DNA from: JAVVHH01 sp965199665
GTDB lineage: Bacteria; Pseudomonadota; Alphaproteobacteria; Acetobacterales; Acetobacteraceae
Assembly (NCBI GenBank): GCA_965199665.1
Contig: OZ241208.1
Span: 2,294,001-2,358,000 of the forward strand
DNA length: 64,000 bases
Reading direction: 5' to 3'
In this document: positions 43,501 to 51,776 of the stretch, one piece after another
Position numbering within the stretch: the first letter of the stretch is position 1
Layout: each line of letters begins with the position of its first letter
Notes under the pieces: model-generated
Database searches by the model: none
Told to the model about the DNA's origin: nothing
What the model saw: only the letters and a program-made list of their open reading frames with translations
Program-made: the position numbers and the translations under genes

Positions 43501-43961
43501 ACTGGACGCCCAACATCCAGCTCGGCCTGCCCGTGCTGATCCCCGACACCTACGTCGCCGACCTCCCCGTCCGCCTCGGCCTCTACCGCCGGATCGGCAC
43601 GCTGGCGTCGGACGCGGAGAGCGAGGCGATGGCGGCCGAATTGGTCGACCGCTTCGGCAAACTGCCCTCGGAGGTCGAGAACCTCTTGCAAGTGGTCACG
43701 CTCAAGCGCATGTGCCGTGATGCCGGCGTCGAAAAACTCGAGGCTGGCCCAAAAGGCATGGTGCTGCAGTTCCGCGGCAACGCCTTCCGGAACCCGGCGG
43801 GCCTCATCGCCTGGCTCGGCCGCTCCAAGCACCCGATCAAGCTCCGCCCCGACCATAAGCTCGCCCTCGTGCGCGACATGGCCGTGGCCGACCGCATGAA
43901 GTTGGGCCGCGACGTGCTGGCCAACCTCAACAGACTGGCTGCCGAAGCCAAAGCCGCGTGA
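40527..43961 (+). CDS. mfd: Transcription-repair coupling factor Mfd
   Basis: A 1144-residue DNA translocase. It displaces stalled RNA polymerase and recruits UvrA. The N-terminal UvrB-like module has FPAWDCLPYDRVSPN and GILDLFPAGEPEPVRVDLFG. The RNAP-interacting domain is around EGDFVVHQEYGIGRYDGLE. RecG-like translocase motifs are VCGDVGFGKTEVALRAAF, LLIVDEEQHFGVSHKEK, LSATPIPRTLQL and YQLRGRVGRGKQRGYA. The C-terminal TRCF domain begins at NIQLGLPVLIPDTYV. Length is normal for the family. GTG 40527 is coupled to sdhE. Confidence 0.96.
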   Translation: MTAVIYGAPEGFDALLLARRRAEHRGAILHVARDDARMARLAEALAVFAPEVELLRFPAWDCLPYDRVSPNAEIVSERIATLARLLEPPRKPRIVLTTVNALVQRVPPRDAFRGAAMTVRTGADAPLDGIVAFLEANGYNRAGTVMEPGEYATRGGILDLFPAGEPEPVRVDLFGDTVESLRRFDPTSQRSTTKLTELVLRPVSEVPHDKAAISRFREAWRELFGPTAAADPLYQSVSEGRRYPGIEHWAPLFHERMETLLDYLEDPFVTLDHQSAEVLDARVEMIADHEEARRAPTRDGEVPYRPLAKERLYLDRDEWDLMLGMGPTAIFSPYAQPDGAPGLDAGGRPGPVFTKAGAGIGETVFSQLKAQVATAAGQKRRTVIAAWTRGSRERITHLLRENYVPVEPVDSWADALRQPPKTPAIVTLGLERGFVAGDIAVIGEQDLLGERIARPPRRRKRADQFIAEATEIAEGDFVVHQEYGIGRYDGLETLRVGPAPHDCLRLIYDGNEKLYLPVENIELLSRFGEGNGVALDKLGGAGWQTRKARMKQRIRDMAGELIRVAAARRVREAPLLAPPDGEWQEFVARFPFAETEDQARAISDVLEDLASGRPMDRLVCGDVGFGKTEVALRAAFVAAMSGAQVAVVVPTTLLARQHTRTFTARFAGLPIKVGQLSRMVTAKEAIETKRGLADGTINIVIGTHAILAKGIEFADLELLIVDEEQHFGVSHKEKLKQLKADVHVLTLSATPIPRTLQLALTGVREMSLIATPPVDRLAVRTFISPFDGVIIREAIQRERFRGGQVFCVVPRIEDMDRMAERLRAIVPEARMVQAHGRLAPTELERVMTEFSDGKHDILLSTNIVESGLDIPSVNTLVIYRADMFGLGQLYQLRGRVGRGKQRGYAYLTWPTNHRLSAAAEKRLDVMQTLDQLGAGFTLASHDLDIRGAGNLLGDEQSGHIREVGIELYQQMLEDAVVEMRAEKGRKKADDRDWTPNIQLGLPVLIPDTYVADLPVRLGLYRRIGTLASDAESEAMAAELVDRFGKLPSEVENLLQVVTLKRMCRDAGVEKLEAGPKGMVLQFRGNAFRNPAGLIAWLGRSKHPIKLRPDHKLALVRDMAVADRMKLGRDVLANLNRLAAEAKAA

Positions 43962-43981
43962 AGCGGGGCCGGGTGACCCGG

Positions 43982-45700
43982 TCAGGCCGGGGCGTAGAAG
44001 GCGATCCCCTCGGAAACCAGGTCGGGCCGCGTCGCCAGGATGCTGGCCCTCTCGCTCGCGCTCTGTGTGAACAGATGGGTGCCGTGGGCGGAGTCGAAGA
44101 AGCGATAGACGGCGGAGTCGCCGACCTGCGGCGCGGCATGCTCGTAGAAGGCGATGCCCTCGTAGGTCATGCCGGAAGACGGCGTGCCCACCAACGCGTC
44201 GCGCTCATGGGTGCTGGCGGTGTAGAAATGCGTGCCGTCCGCGGTGTCGAAGAACCGGAACACGGCTTCGCTCGATGGCGAGGTGGTGGGCTTGTCGTAA
44301 CCGCGCAGGCCGACGCCTTCGGACGACAGATCGCTCCGCGTCGCCTTCAGGGTAGCGGCCTCCGTCGCGCTGGCGGTGAAGAAATGCGTCCCGTCATCGG
44401 TATCGAAGAAGCGATAGATGGAGATCTGCTCCGTCGAGATGCTGGTCGTGCTGATCGTCGTCCAATCGCCCCAATAGCTGCCGTTGAAGGCCCGCACGGT
44501 CACGATATCGGACGGGTCGGGGATGACGCGGTCGAAGACGATCTGCGACAGCGACGAGGCCGTCACGGCGGTCGACGCGGAGGTGGCGGTCATGGCCATT
44601 CCATTGACGATGAACCGATCGTTCGTGTTGGCCGAATAGGCCTGATAGCTGGTGACGGCCTTGCCGGCCGGGTCGGCGGCCGAAAAGACGCTCGCCAGGT
44701 TCGCGGTTCCGTCGGCGGCGAAGTCCAGCGTCGGCATCAAGGTCGTCACCACGGGCGTATCGAGCCGGAAGATCACCACCGACTCGGGCGATACGCCTTG
44801 CCATTCCTGCGCGGCCGCATGCGCCGGTTCGATGATGACGTCGTTAGGCGAGCCGTCATTGGCGTTGTTCAGGACGTTGCCGCGCCGATCGACGTAAGTG
44901 ATGTTGTCGATCAATGTCGCGGTGCTGCCGGCGCCCGCTACGCAGGTGGTGATGTGCCCCGTGCCGGCCGCCGTGATGAAGCCGATCATGTCCCCTGTGC
45001 GCACGCTGGCCGCCCAGTCCCCGCGGGACCCGGCCGGCCCGTTATACGCGATGAACCATTCCCCATTGGCCGCCCCGGCCATGTTGACGGCGCTCTGGAC
45101 CGGCAAGGATGCGCCGGCTTCGGCCGAGATCGTGCTGGCCAGGACCCAGCACCCATCTCGGTTCCAGGTCGACCCGACGAAGGTCCGCGCCGTGGCCGCG
45201 ATCGAGAATGGCGTCGCCTGGGACGGCACGGTGCGGCTGTAGCCCGCTTCCGTCACGATGGTCAGCGTATCGAGGTAGCCCACCATGTCGCGCTGCGCGA
45301 GCGAGATCGCACTGGTGGCGTAGCTGCTGGCGACCGTCGAATTGCTGGCGGCGAATAGCGAAAGATCGGTGACGTTGCCCGTGCTGGTCGACGACGTGTA
45401 GCTGAGTTCGTCGAGGTGCCCGTAGACCGGGCTATGATATCGGCCGGTCGGCACCAGCGTGAACACGATCCCGGCGCCACGCGCGTCGCCGCCGATACCG
45501 ATCAACCCAAGCCTATTCGAGTTGCCGCTGAAGCTGGCGGTCGCGCCCGACGCCTCCCGGGTATATTCGTTCCGGTCATAGCCGTTCAGCACCAGATAAG
45601 CGGGATTGCTGGACGATGCGACAACCGTCACCAGTGGCGAGACGGCAATCGTCTGTCCGGGCATCAAGACCCACGACATCTGGCTGAATGCGATGCTCAT
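43982..45700 (-). CDS. DUF5648-repeat protein with beta-rich N-terminal region
   Basis: About 570 residues. The C-terminal 150 residues contain three tandem copies of a repeat built on RFFDxxxGTHFxTxSxxE (YRFFDTDDGTHFFTASATE; FRFFDTADGTHFYTASTHE; YRFFDSAHGTHLFTQSASE), which is the DUF5648 pattern. The long N-terminal region is Thr/Ser/Val-rich and beta-predicted (LVLNGYDRNEYTREASG; DSFTSTSTGNV-like segments), as in secreted adhesins or lectin-like proteins. No signal peptide is obvious, and ATG 45700 and upstream TTG 45733 are both poor starts. It may be exported by another route. Confidence 0.6.
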   Translation of the reverse strand: MSIAFSQMSWVLMPGQTIAVSPLVTVVASSSNPAYLVLNGYDRNEYTREASGATASFSGNSNRLGLIGIGGDARGAGIVFTLVPTGRYHSPVYGHLDELSYTSSTSTGNVTDLSLFAASNSTVASSYATSAISLAQRDMVGYLDTLTIVTEAGYSRTVPSQATPFSIAATARTFVGSTWNRDGCWVLASTISAEAGASLPVQSAVNMAGAANGEWFIAYNGPAGSRGDWAASVRTGDMIGFITAAGTGHITTCVAGAGSTATLIDNITYVDRRGNVLNNANDGSPNDVIIEPAHAAAQEWQGVSPESVVIFRLDTPVVTTLMPTLDFAADGTANLASVFSAADPAGKAVTSYQAYSANTNDRFIVNGMAMTATSASTAVTASSLSQIVFDRVIPDPSDIVTVRAFNGSYWGDWTTISTTSISTEQISIYRFFDTDDGTHFFTASATEAATLKATRSDLSSEGVGLRGYDKPTTSPSSEAVFRFFDTADGTHFYTASTHERDALVGTPSSGMTYEGIAFYEHAAPQVGDSAVYRFFDSAHGTHLFTQSASERASILATRPDLVSEGIAFYAPA

Positions 45701-45768
45701 GCCGGATTGTAACTCATTTGTGAGATAGCACAACTAGTGGTTGTATCGCCATCACGCGTGCGTGTGGA

Positions 45769-47142
45769 TTGACACCGTCGGCCATCGCGCACAAACCCCC
45801 GCTCCCAACCGAGGCTGATCCCATCCGCGACATTGCCGAAACGCTTCGCATCGGCATGCCGCTCGCGGCGGCACAGCTTGCCCAGATGGCGATGGGCGTC
45901 ACCGACACCGCCCTGCTCGGCACGCTCGGGCCCGACGCGCTCGCGGCCGGGGGCTTGGCGACGTCGATCGAGATCAGTACGCTGGTCGTGTTGCAGGGGG
46001 TGCTCGCTGCGATCAGCGCGCTGGTTTCGCAAGCGCTCGGCGCCGGGCGGCCGGGCGACGTGCCGGGCCTTTATTGGACCGGCCTCGTTCTCGCGGTCCT
46101 GCTGATGGTCCCCGCCTTTCTGCTGTTCGGCAGCGCGGAAGCGTTTCTCCTGGCCGCCGGCGAACCGCCCGCGCTGGCGCATGCCACCGGCGAGTTCCTC
46201 GCCGCCCTGCGCTGGTGCATCCCCGGCGCCGTTCTCGGCACCGGTCTGCAACGGGCGTTTCTGCCGGCCATCGATGCCGCCTGGGTCATCTTTCCCATCA
46301 CCCTGGGCGGGACGTTGCTCAATGCCGCGCTCTGCTACGGCCTGATCCACGGCTCGTGGGGCTTGCCCGCGCTCGGCTTCCTCGGCCCAGCAGTCGCCAC
46401 CTCGATCGTCCTGACTGCGACGGCCGCCGCGCTGACGATCTTCACCCATACCGGCGCCCGCGCCCGCTTCGTCGGCTGGACCCGTCCGCGCCTTCGCACC
46501 GGGCTCGCTCTGCTCCGCCTCGGCGTGCCGATCGGAGCGACCTACGCGGTGGAGACCACGCTGTTCCTGGCCGTCGCCCTGCTGCTCGGCCTGCTCGGGC
46601 CCGACGCGCTCGCGGCCCAGCAGGTCGCACTGATGGCCATCTCGGTGGCGTTCATGATCCCGCTCGGCCTGGCGCAAGCCGCCAACGTCCGCGTCGGCTA
46701 CGCCACCGGCGCCCGCGACCCGGCCGCCGCCCGCCGCGCCGGGGTCGCCGCCATCGCCCTCGGCGGCGCCGCCGAGATCGCTTTCGCCGCCATCAGCCTG
46801 CTCGCGCCCGAGGCGGTCGTCCGCCTGTTCCTGGCGCCCGGCCCCGCCGCCGGCATCGCGGTCAACCTGCTGCATGTGGCCGCCCTGTTCCAGATCGCCG
46901 ACGGGGTCCAGGCCGTGGCCGCCGGCGCGTTGCGCGGGCTCGGCGACACCCGCACCCCGTTCCTGCTCGCCGCGTTCGGCTACTGGATCATCGGCTTCCC
47001 CGCCGCCTGGCTGCTGACGCTGCATGCCGGCGTGGGCCCGACCGGCGCCTGGTGGGGCCTGGCGGCCGGGCTGATCACGGTGGCCGTGCTGCTGACGGGG
47101 CGCTTCCTCTCCCGCGCGCGGACCCCATCTCTGGTGGCATGA
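45769..47142 (+). CDS. MATE-family efflux transporter
   Basis: A 457-residue, 12-TM MATE (NorM-like) drug/cation antiporter. Typical elements are IGMPLAAAQLAQMAMGVTDTALLG (TM1-2), AVATSIVLTATAAALTI-like TM segments, and the mirrored second half AQQVALMAISVAFMIPLGLAQAA. It exports cationic toxins using Na+ or H+. The first plausible codon is TTG 45769; no ATG or GTG lies near it, and the next ATG is within TM1. It overlaps the DUF427 gene by ATGA. Confidence 0.88.
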   Translation: MTPSAIAHKPPLPTEADPIRDIAETLRIGMPLAAAQLAQMAMGVTDTALLGTLGPDALAAGGLATSIEISTLVVLQGVLAAISALVSQALGAGRPGDVPGLYWTGLVLAVLLMVPAFLLFGSAEAFLLAAGEPPALAHATGEFLAALRWCIPGAVLGTGLQRAFLPAIDAAWVIFPITLGGTLLNAALCYGLIHGSWGLPALGFLGPAVATSIVLTATAAALTIFTHTGARARFVGWTRPRLRTGLALLRLGVPIGATYAVETTLFLAVALLLGLLGPDALAAQQVALMAISVAFMIPLGLAQAANVRVGYATGARDPAAARRAGVAAIALGGAAEIAFAAISLLAPEAVVRLFLAPGPAAGIAVNLLHVAALFQIADGVQAVAAGALRGLGDTRTPFLLAAFGYWIIGFPAAWLLTLHAGVGPTGAWWGLAAGLITVAVLLTGRFLSRARTPSLVA

Positions 47143-47633
47143 GCCCCACCCCCGACCTGCCCGGCCCCGGACAAGAAAGTGTCTGGGCCTATCCCCGCCC
47201 CGCCATTGCGCAGCCGACGACGGCGCGGATCCAGATCGTCCATCGCGGCGTGACCCTGGCCGATAGCCGCCAGGCCGTCCGCACGCTCGAGACCAGCCAC
47301 CCGCCGAGCTACTACATTCCGCCCGCCGATATCGCGACCGAGCACCTGCGCGCCTCCGCCCGTCGCTCCATGTGCGAATGGAAGGGTGCGGCACGTTATT
47401 TCGACGTCGTCCTCGCCGGCGAGACGTTCCGCGACGTCGTCTGGTCGTATCCTGACCCGACCCCCGACTTCGCGTCCCTGGCCGGCTTTCTCGCCTTCTA
47501 CGCCGCCCCGTTCGACACCGTGCTGGTCGATGGCGAGCGGGTGACCCCGCAGCCCGGCGGGTTCTACGGCGGCTGGATCACCTCGGGCGTCGCCGGGCCG
47601 TTCAAGGGCGGGCCCGGCAGCACGTTCTGGTAG
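47139..47633 (+). CDS. DUF427 domain protein
   Basis: A 164-residue soluble protein with the DUF427 beta-tepee-type fold. Motifs are ESVWAYPRPAIAQPTTARI, HPPSYYIPPADIATEHLRA and RSMCEWKGAARYFDVVL, plus FYAAPFDTVLVDGERVTPQP and GGFYGGWITSGVAGPFKGGPG. DUF427 proteins have no firm biochemical role. ATG 47139 is coupled to the MATE gene (ATGA). Its TAG abuts the stop of the convergent MFS gene with no spacer. Confidence 0.87.
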   Translation: MSPTPDLPGPGQESVWAYPRPAIAQPTTARIQIVHRGVTLADSRQAVRTLETSHPPSYYIPPADIATEHLRASARRSMCEWKGAARYFDVVLAGETFRDVVWSYPDPTPDFASLAGFLAFYAAPFDTVLVDGERVTPQPGGFYGGWITSGVAGPFKGGPGSTFW

Positions 47634-48956
47634 CTACTCCGCCGGGATCGGCTGCCGCGCCTTGTGCCGCTTGGCCATTAGCGCCAGCGCGGCCGAGATC
47701 AGGGCAAAAGCGATCATCGGCAGAAGGCTCAGCGTGAAGCTGCCGGTCGCGTCCTTGATGGCGCCGATCGCGAACGGCCCGGCGAACCCGCCGAGATTAC
47801 CGACCGAGTTGATCGCCGCGATGCTGGCCGCCGCCGTCGCGGTCGGGATCTGCTCCGTCGCCATGGCCCAGAACGGCCCCTTGAGCATGTAGACGCCGCA
47901 CGCCGCCACCGTCAGCGCCGCAATCAACGGTATCAGCCCGGTCAACATGGTTCCACCCACCAGGCCGACGGCCAGGAGCAGGAACGACAGCGACAAGTGC
48001 CAGCGCCGCTCGCCGCTCCGGTCGCTGTGCTGGCCCCACAGGATCATGGCGACACAGGCGAGCCCGTACGGCACGCTGTTGAGGAGCCCGGTCTGCCAGT
48101 TGGTCAGCCCGTAATCCTTGATGATCTGCGGCGTCCAGATCGTCAGCCCGTAGGAGGACGCGCTCGAGCCGAAGTAGATGAACGCGAACAGCCACACCTT
48201 GCTGTCCGACAGGATGGTCAGCAGGCTCGGATGACCGCGCGGCTTGGAGCGGCTCGCCTCCTCCGCCAGCGTCCGTTCCAGCCATTCGCGTTCGTCGTCC
48301 GGCAGCCAGCGCGCGTCCCGCGGCCGGTTCGGCAGGATGAACGGCGTCGCCACCGCGAGCAGCAGCGCCGGCACTCCCTCCAGGATGAACAGCCACTGCC
48401 ACCCCTTCAGCCCGAACCCGGTGATCCCCAACAGCGCGCCCGAGATCGGCGAGCCCAGAAAGGACGAGATCGGGATGGAGATCATGAACAGGCCCACGAT
48501 CCGCGCCCGGTAGGTCGAAGGAAACCAGTAGGTCAAATAAAGGATCACGCCCGGGAAGAACCCCGCTTCCGCGGCCCCGAGCAGGAAGCGCATCACCACG
48601 AAGGAGGTCGAACCGGTGACGAACGCCATGCCGCACGCCAGCAGCCCCCAGGTCGCCATGATGCGCGCGATCCAGATCCGCGCCCCGAACCGCTCCAACG
48701 CCAGGTTGCTCGGCACCTCCAGCAGGAAATAGCCGAAGAAGAAGATCCCCGCGCCCCAGCCGAACACGGTGGCGTTGAGCCCGAGCTCCTGCCGCATCTG
48801 CAGCCCGGCAAAGCCGACGTTCACGCGGTCCAGGAACGAAATGAAGTAAGCGAGGATCAGGAACGGCACCAGCCGGAACCCGATGCGTCGCATCGCCGAT
48901 CGGGCGACTTTGCTCTCGTCCACGCCAGTTTCCCCCGCCACCGTTGCCTTCCGCAT
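47634..48956 (-). CDS. MFS transporter (anion:cation symporter / phthalate-type)
   Basis: A 440-residue, 12-TM major facilitator of the ACS family. The segment YFISFLDRVNVGFAGLQM is the ACS TM1 signature and ARIMATWGLLACGMAFVTG continues it. Later GAAEAGFFPGVILYLTYWFP and PLIAALTVAACGVYML fit the family. ACS members import organic acids such as phthalate, glucarate or gluconate. ATG 48956 begins MRKATVAGE; a TTG 48977 extension is possible. No Shine-Dalgarno is visible. The stop abuts the DUF427 gene stop. Confidence 0.87.
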   Translation of the reverse strand: MRKATVAGETGVDESKVARSAMRRIGFRLVPFLILAYFISFLDRVNVGFAGLQMRQELGLNATVFGWGAGIFFFGYFLLEVPSNLALERFGARIWIARIMATWGLLACGMAFVTGSTSFVVMRFLLGAAEAGFFPGVILYLTYWFPSTYRARIVGLFMISIPISSFLGSPISGALLGITGFGLKGWQWLFILEGVPALLLAVATPFILPNRPRDARWLPDDEREWLERTLAEEASRSKPRGHPSLLTILSDSKVWLFAFIYFGSSASSYGLTIWTPQIIKDYGLTNWQTGLLNSVPYGLACVAMILWGQHSDRSGERRWHLSLSFLLLAVGLVGGTMLTGLIPLIAALTVAACGVYMLKGPFWAMATEQIPTATAAASIAAINSVGNLGGFAGPFAIGAIKDATGSFTLSLLPMIAFALISAALALMAKRHKARQPIPAE

Positions 48957-48997
48957 AGCAGAGACGGCCCGATCCAAGTCGGTTATTCTCGCCTCGG

Positions 48998-49846
48998 ATG
49001 CTTCGAACGATCCTGCTTGCCACCCTGCTGCTCGGCGGCGCCCCGGCCCGTGCCGAAACTTGCCACTTCACCGGCACCACCAGCCATGACGGGCATCTCA
49101 CCGCGGCGGTGACGGTCACGCAAGCCGACGAGCTCACCACCGTCGACGCCACCGTCTCGTTCGGCATTCATGCCTGGATGACGGATTACCGCTATCTCGG
49201 CCAGGAGATCACGACCTGGCGCGGGCGCGAGCTGTTATCGGTCGCGGTTAATCAGCGCTCGCTCGCGGGCAGCGACATCAAGCGCCAGCAATGGGACGTG
49301 TTCCGCCGGGTCGGCGACCGGCTGGAGGCATCTCGCGTGCAGGCCAAATACCTGACCGACTTCGGGCAACGGCACCCCGGCTTCACCTCGCATTGGCCGC
49401 CCGCCACCTTTGGCCAGCCCTGGCTCGCCGATTACCGCCGGGCCACGCCGGAGCGCCGCCCCGACCTGGACCTTCCCGCCACCGGTGCCCACACCCCGCT
49501 CGCCACCGCCCTGTATTGGAGCCGCTTCCTACCGGACGGGGGCGGCACGATTGCGCTGGTGCTGCCCAGCTTCAAGCGCGACAAGCAGGTGGCGCTCACG
49601 GTCGCGCCGCCGGTGCCCGGCGAGGGCTGGCGCCGCTGGTCCGCCCCGCTGCGGTACCCCAAGCTGCAAGCCAGCCCCCCCTCCCTGGTCGCTGCCTGGG
49701 TCTCGCCGGATCACTACCTGCTCCAGCTCGGGGTCGAGCTGCATACCGAGTGGGCCGCCGGCCAGGCGATCCTCCGCGCCGAGGGCTGCCAGGGCGTCCA
49801 GATCGCTCCGACGCCCGTCGCCGACAGCGGGCGAACTATCCCCTGA
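48998..49846 (+). CDS. DUF6134-like secreted protein
   Basis: A 282-residue predicted secreted protein with signal LRTILLATLLLGGAPARA. The beta-rich body, starting with ETCHFTGTTSHDGHLTAAVT, has an N-terminal Cys and ends near a C-terminal Cys (EGCQGVQ) that could form a disulfide. The pattern RELLSVAVNQRSLAGSDIKR suggests the DUF6134 family. No function is known. Its 3' end overlaps the convergent DppF gene by 11 bp. Confidence 0.65.
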   Translation: MLRTILLATLLLGGAPARAETCHFTGTTSHDGHLTAAVTVTQADELTTVDATVSFGIHAWMTDYRYLGQEITTWRGRELLSVAVNQRSLAGSDIKRQQWDVFRRVGDRLEASRVQAKYLTDFGQRHPGFTSHWPPATFGQPWLADYRRATPERRPDLDLPATGAHTPLATALYWSRFLPDGGGTIALVLPSFKRDKQVALTVAPPVPGEGWRRWSAPLRYPKLQASPPSLVAAWVSPDHYLLQLGVELHTEWAAGQAILRAEGCQGVQIAPTPVADSGRTIP

Positions 49847-50801
49847 AGTGGCAGGCGACGGCGTGGCCATCGCCGTTCGTCACGAGCGGCGGCGCCACCT
49901 CGGCGCAAACTGCCTGCGCCAGCGGGCAACGGGTGCGGAAACGGCACCCCGACGGCGGCGAGACCGGGTTCGGCACGTCGCCGGTCAGCACGATGCGCTT
50001 GCGCTTGACCGTCGGGTCGGGGATTGGCACTGCCGATAGCAGCGCCTCCGTGTACGGATGCAGCGGGTTGCGGTAGAGTTCCCGCGCGCCGGCGACCTCC
50101 ACCACCCGCCCGAGATACATCACCGCCACCCGGTCGCTGATGTGCTCCACTACCGACAGGTCGTGCGCGATGAACAGGTAGGCCAGCCCCAGCCGCGCCG
50201 ACAGCTCCTCCAACAGGTTGATCACCTGCGCCTGCACGGACACGTCCAGCGCCGAGACCGGCTCGTCGCAGACGATCAGCTTCGGCTCCACCGCCAGCGC
50301 CCGCGCGATTCCGATCCGCTGCCGCTGCCCGCCGGAGAACTCGTGCGGGAACCGGCTGCGATGGTCGGCGCGCAGCCCGACAAGCTCCAGCAACTCGACC
50401 ACCCGCTCGTCGCGATGCCCTTTCGCCAGGCCGTGGATCACCAGCGCCTCGCCCACGATCCCGCCCACCGTGTGGCGCGGATTGAGCGAGGCGAACGGGT
50501 CCTGGAAGATGATCTGCATCTCCCGCCGCAGCCGCCGCAGCGCCTCGCCGTTCATCTGCATGACGTCGCGGCCCTCGAACCAGACCGTGCCGTCCGACGG
50601 CTCGATCAGGCGCAGGATGCAGCGCCCGGTGGTGGACTTGCCGCACCCGCTCTCGCCGACGAGCCCCAGCGTCTCGCCCGGGCCCACGTCGAAGCTGACG
50701 CCGTCGACCGCATGCACCGCCGCCACCTCGCGCCGCAGCACGCCGCCGCGGATGGGGAAGCGCTTGGTCAGCCCGCGCACGGACAACAACGGCGCGCTCA
50801 C
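49836..50801 (-). CDS. Dpp/Opp-type peptide ABC transporter ATPase (DppF-like)
   Basis: A 321-residue ATPase: Walker A GESGCGKSTTGR, signature FSGGQRQRIGIARAL, Walker B LIVCDEPVSALDVS, switch LFIAHDLSVVEH. The C-terminal Opp domain is PSGCRFRTRCPLAQAVCAEVAPP. It is the last gene of a five-gene operon. GTG 50801 overlaps the DppD stop (GTGA). Very similar in layout to the pair at 1-1615, suggesting paralogous peptide transporters in the genome. Confidence 0.94.
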   Translation of the reverse strand: MSAPLLSVRGLTKRFPIRGGVLRREVAAVHAVDGVSFDVGPGETLGLVGESGCGKSTTGRCILRLIEPSDGTVWFEGRDVMQMNGEALRRLRREMQIIFQDPFASLNPRHTVGGIVGEALVIHGLAKGHRDERVVELLELVGLRADHRSRFPHEFSGGQRQRIGIARALAVEPKLIVCDEPVSALDVSVQAQVINLLEELSARLGLAYLFIAHDLSVVEHISDRVAVMYLGRVVEVAGARELYRNPLHPYTEALLSAVPIPDPTVKRKRIVLTGDVPNPVSPPSGCRFRTRCPLAQAVCAEVAPPLVTNGDGHAVACHFRG

Positions 50802-51766
50802 AGGATGCACGCCGCCGTGTGGTCGGCGCCGACCAGCTTCAGCGGGGGCTCGGCGGCCAGGCATTCGGGCATCACGTAGCGGCAGCGCGACGCGAACCGG
50901 CAGCCCGGCGGCGGGTGCAGCAGGTTCGGCACCGAGCCGGGGATCTGCTCCAGCTTCTCCTTGCTGCCCGAATCGCGGTCCACCCGCGGAATGGAGCGGA
51001 TCAGCCCCTGCGTGTACGGATGCCGGGGGTTGCCGAACAGCGACTGGACCGGCGCTTCCTCCACCACCTTGCCGGCATACATCACGGCCACGCGCTGCGC
51101 CCGCTCGGCCACCACGCCCATGTCGTGCGTGATCAGCATGATGGACATGCCGAGCTCCGCCTTCATCTCGTCCAGCAGTTCCAGAATCTGCGCCTGGATG
51201 GTCACGTCCAGCGCCGTGGTCGGCTCGTCGGCGATCAACAGCTTGGGCCGGCAGGCTAGCGCCATCGCGATCATCACCCGCTGCCGCATTCCGCCGGAGA
51301 ATTGGTGCGGGTAGTCGCGCACCCGCCGCTCGGCGTCCGGAATGTGCACCAGCTTCAGCATCGCCACCGCGACGGCCAGCGCCTCCCGCTTGGAGATGCC
51401 CCGATGCGCCCGCACGGCCTCGCCGATCTGCTCGCCGACCCGGTAGATCGGGTTGAGCGACGTCATCGGCTCCTGGAACACCATGGCGATCTCGCGGGCG
51501 CGCACGCTGTCCATCGCCGCGGCCGAGAGCTTCAACAGGTCGCGCCCCTGCCACAGGATCTCGCCCGCCTCGAAGCGACCCGGCGGCATGTCGATCAGCT
51601 TCAGCACGCTGCGCGCCGTCACCGTCTTGCCGCAGCCGCTCTCGCCGACCACCGCCAGCGTCTCGCCTTCCTCGACCGACAGGCTCACCCCGTCCACGGC
51701 ACGCAGCAGCCCGTCATCGGTCGCGAACGCCGTCCGCAGATTGCGGATCTCCAGCAACGCCGTCAT
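50798..51766 (-). CDS. Dpp/Opp-type peptide ABC transporter ATPase (DppD-like)
   Basis: A 322-residue ATPase: Walker A GESGCGKTVTA, Q-loop MVFQEPMTSLNP, signature FSGGMRQRVMIAMAL, Walker B LLIADEPTTALDV and MLITHDMGV. The C-terminal Cys cluster region is PPGCRFASRCRYVMPECLA. It powers import of the peptide or other solute bound by the operon's SBP. It lies 10 bp after the permease gene and overlaps the DppF-like gene. Confidence 0.94.
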   Translation of the reverse strand: MTALLEIRNLRTAFATDDGLLRAVDGVSLSVEEGETLAVVGESGCGKTVTARSVLKLIDMPPGRFEAGEILWQGRDLLKLSAAAMDSVRAREIAMVFQEPMTSLNPIYRVGEQIGEAVRAHRGISKREALAVAVAMLKLVHIPDAERRVRDYPHQFSGGMRQRVMIAMALACRPKLLIADEPTTALDVTIQAQILELLDEMKAELGMSIMLITHDMGVVAERAQRVAVMYAGKVVEEAPVQSLFGNPRHPYTQGLIRSIPRVDRDSGSKEKLEQIPGSVPNLLHPPPGCRFASRCRYVMPECLAAEPPLKLVGADHTAACIL

Positions 51767-51776
51767 CGAACGCGCC

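Noticed and set aside
40572..43856. Very long antisense open frame (over 1000 codons) opposite mfd
   Set aside because: High GC third positions create long shadow frames. Its translation is low-complexity and has no family features, whereas mfd has all expected motifs.
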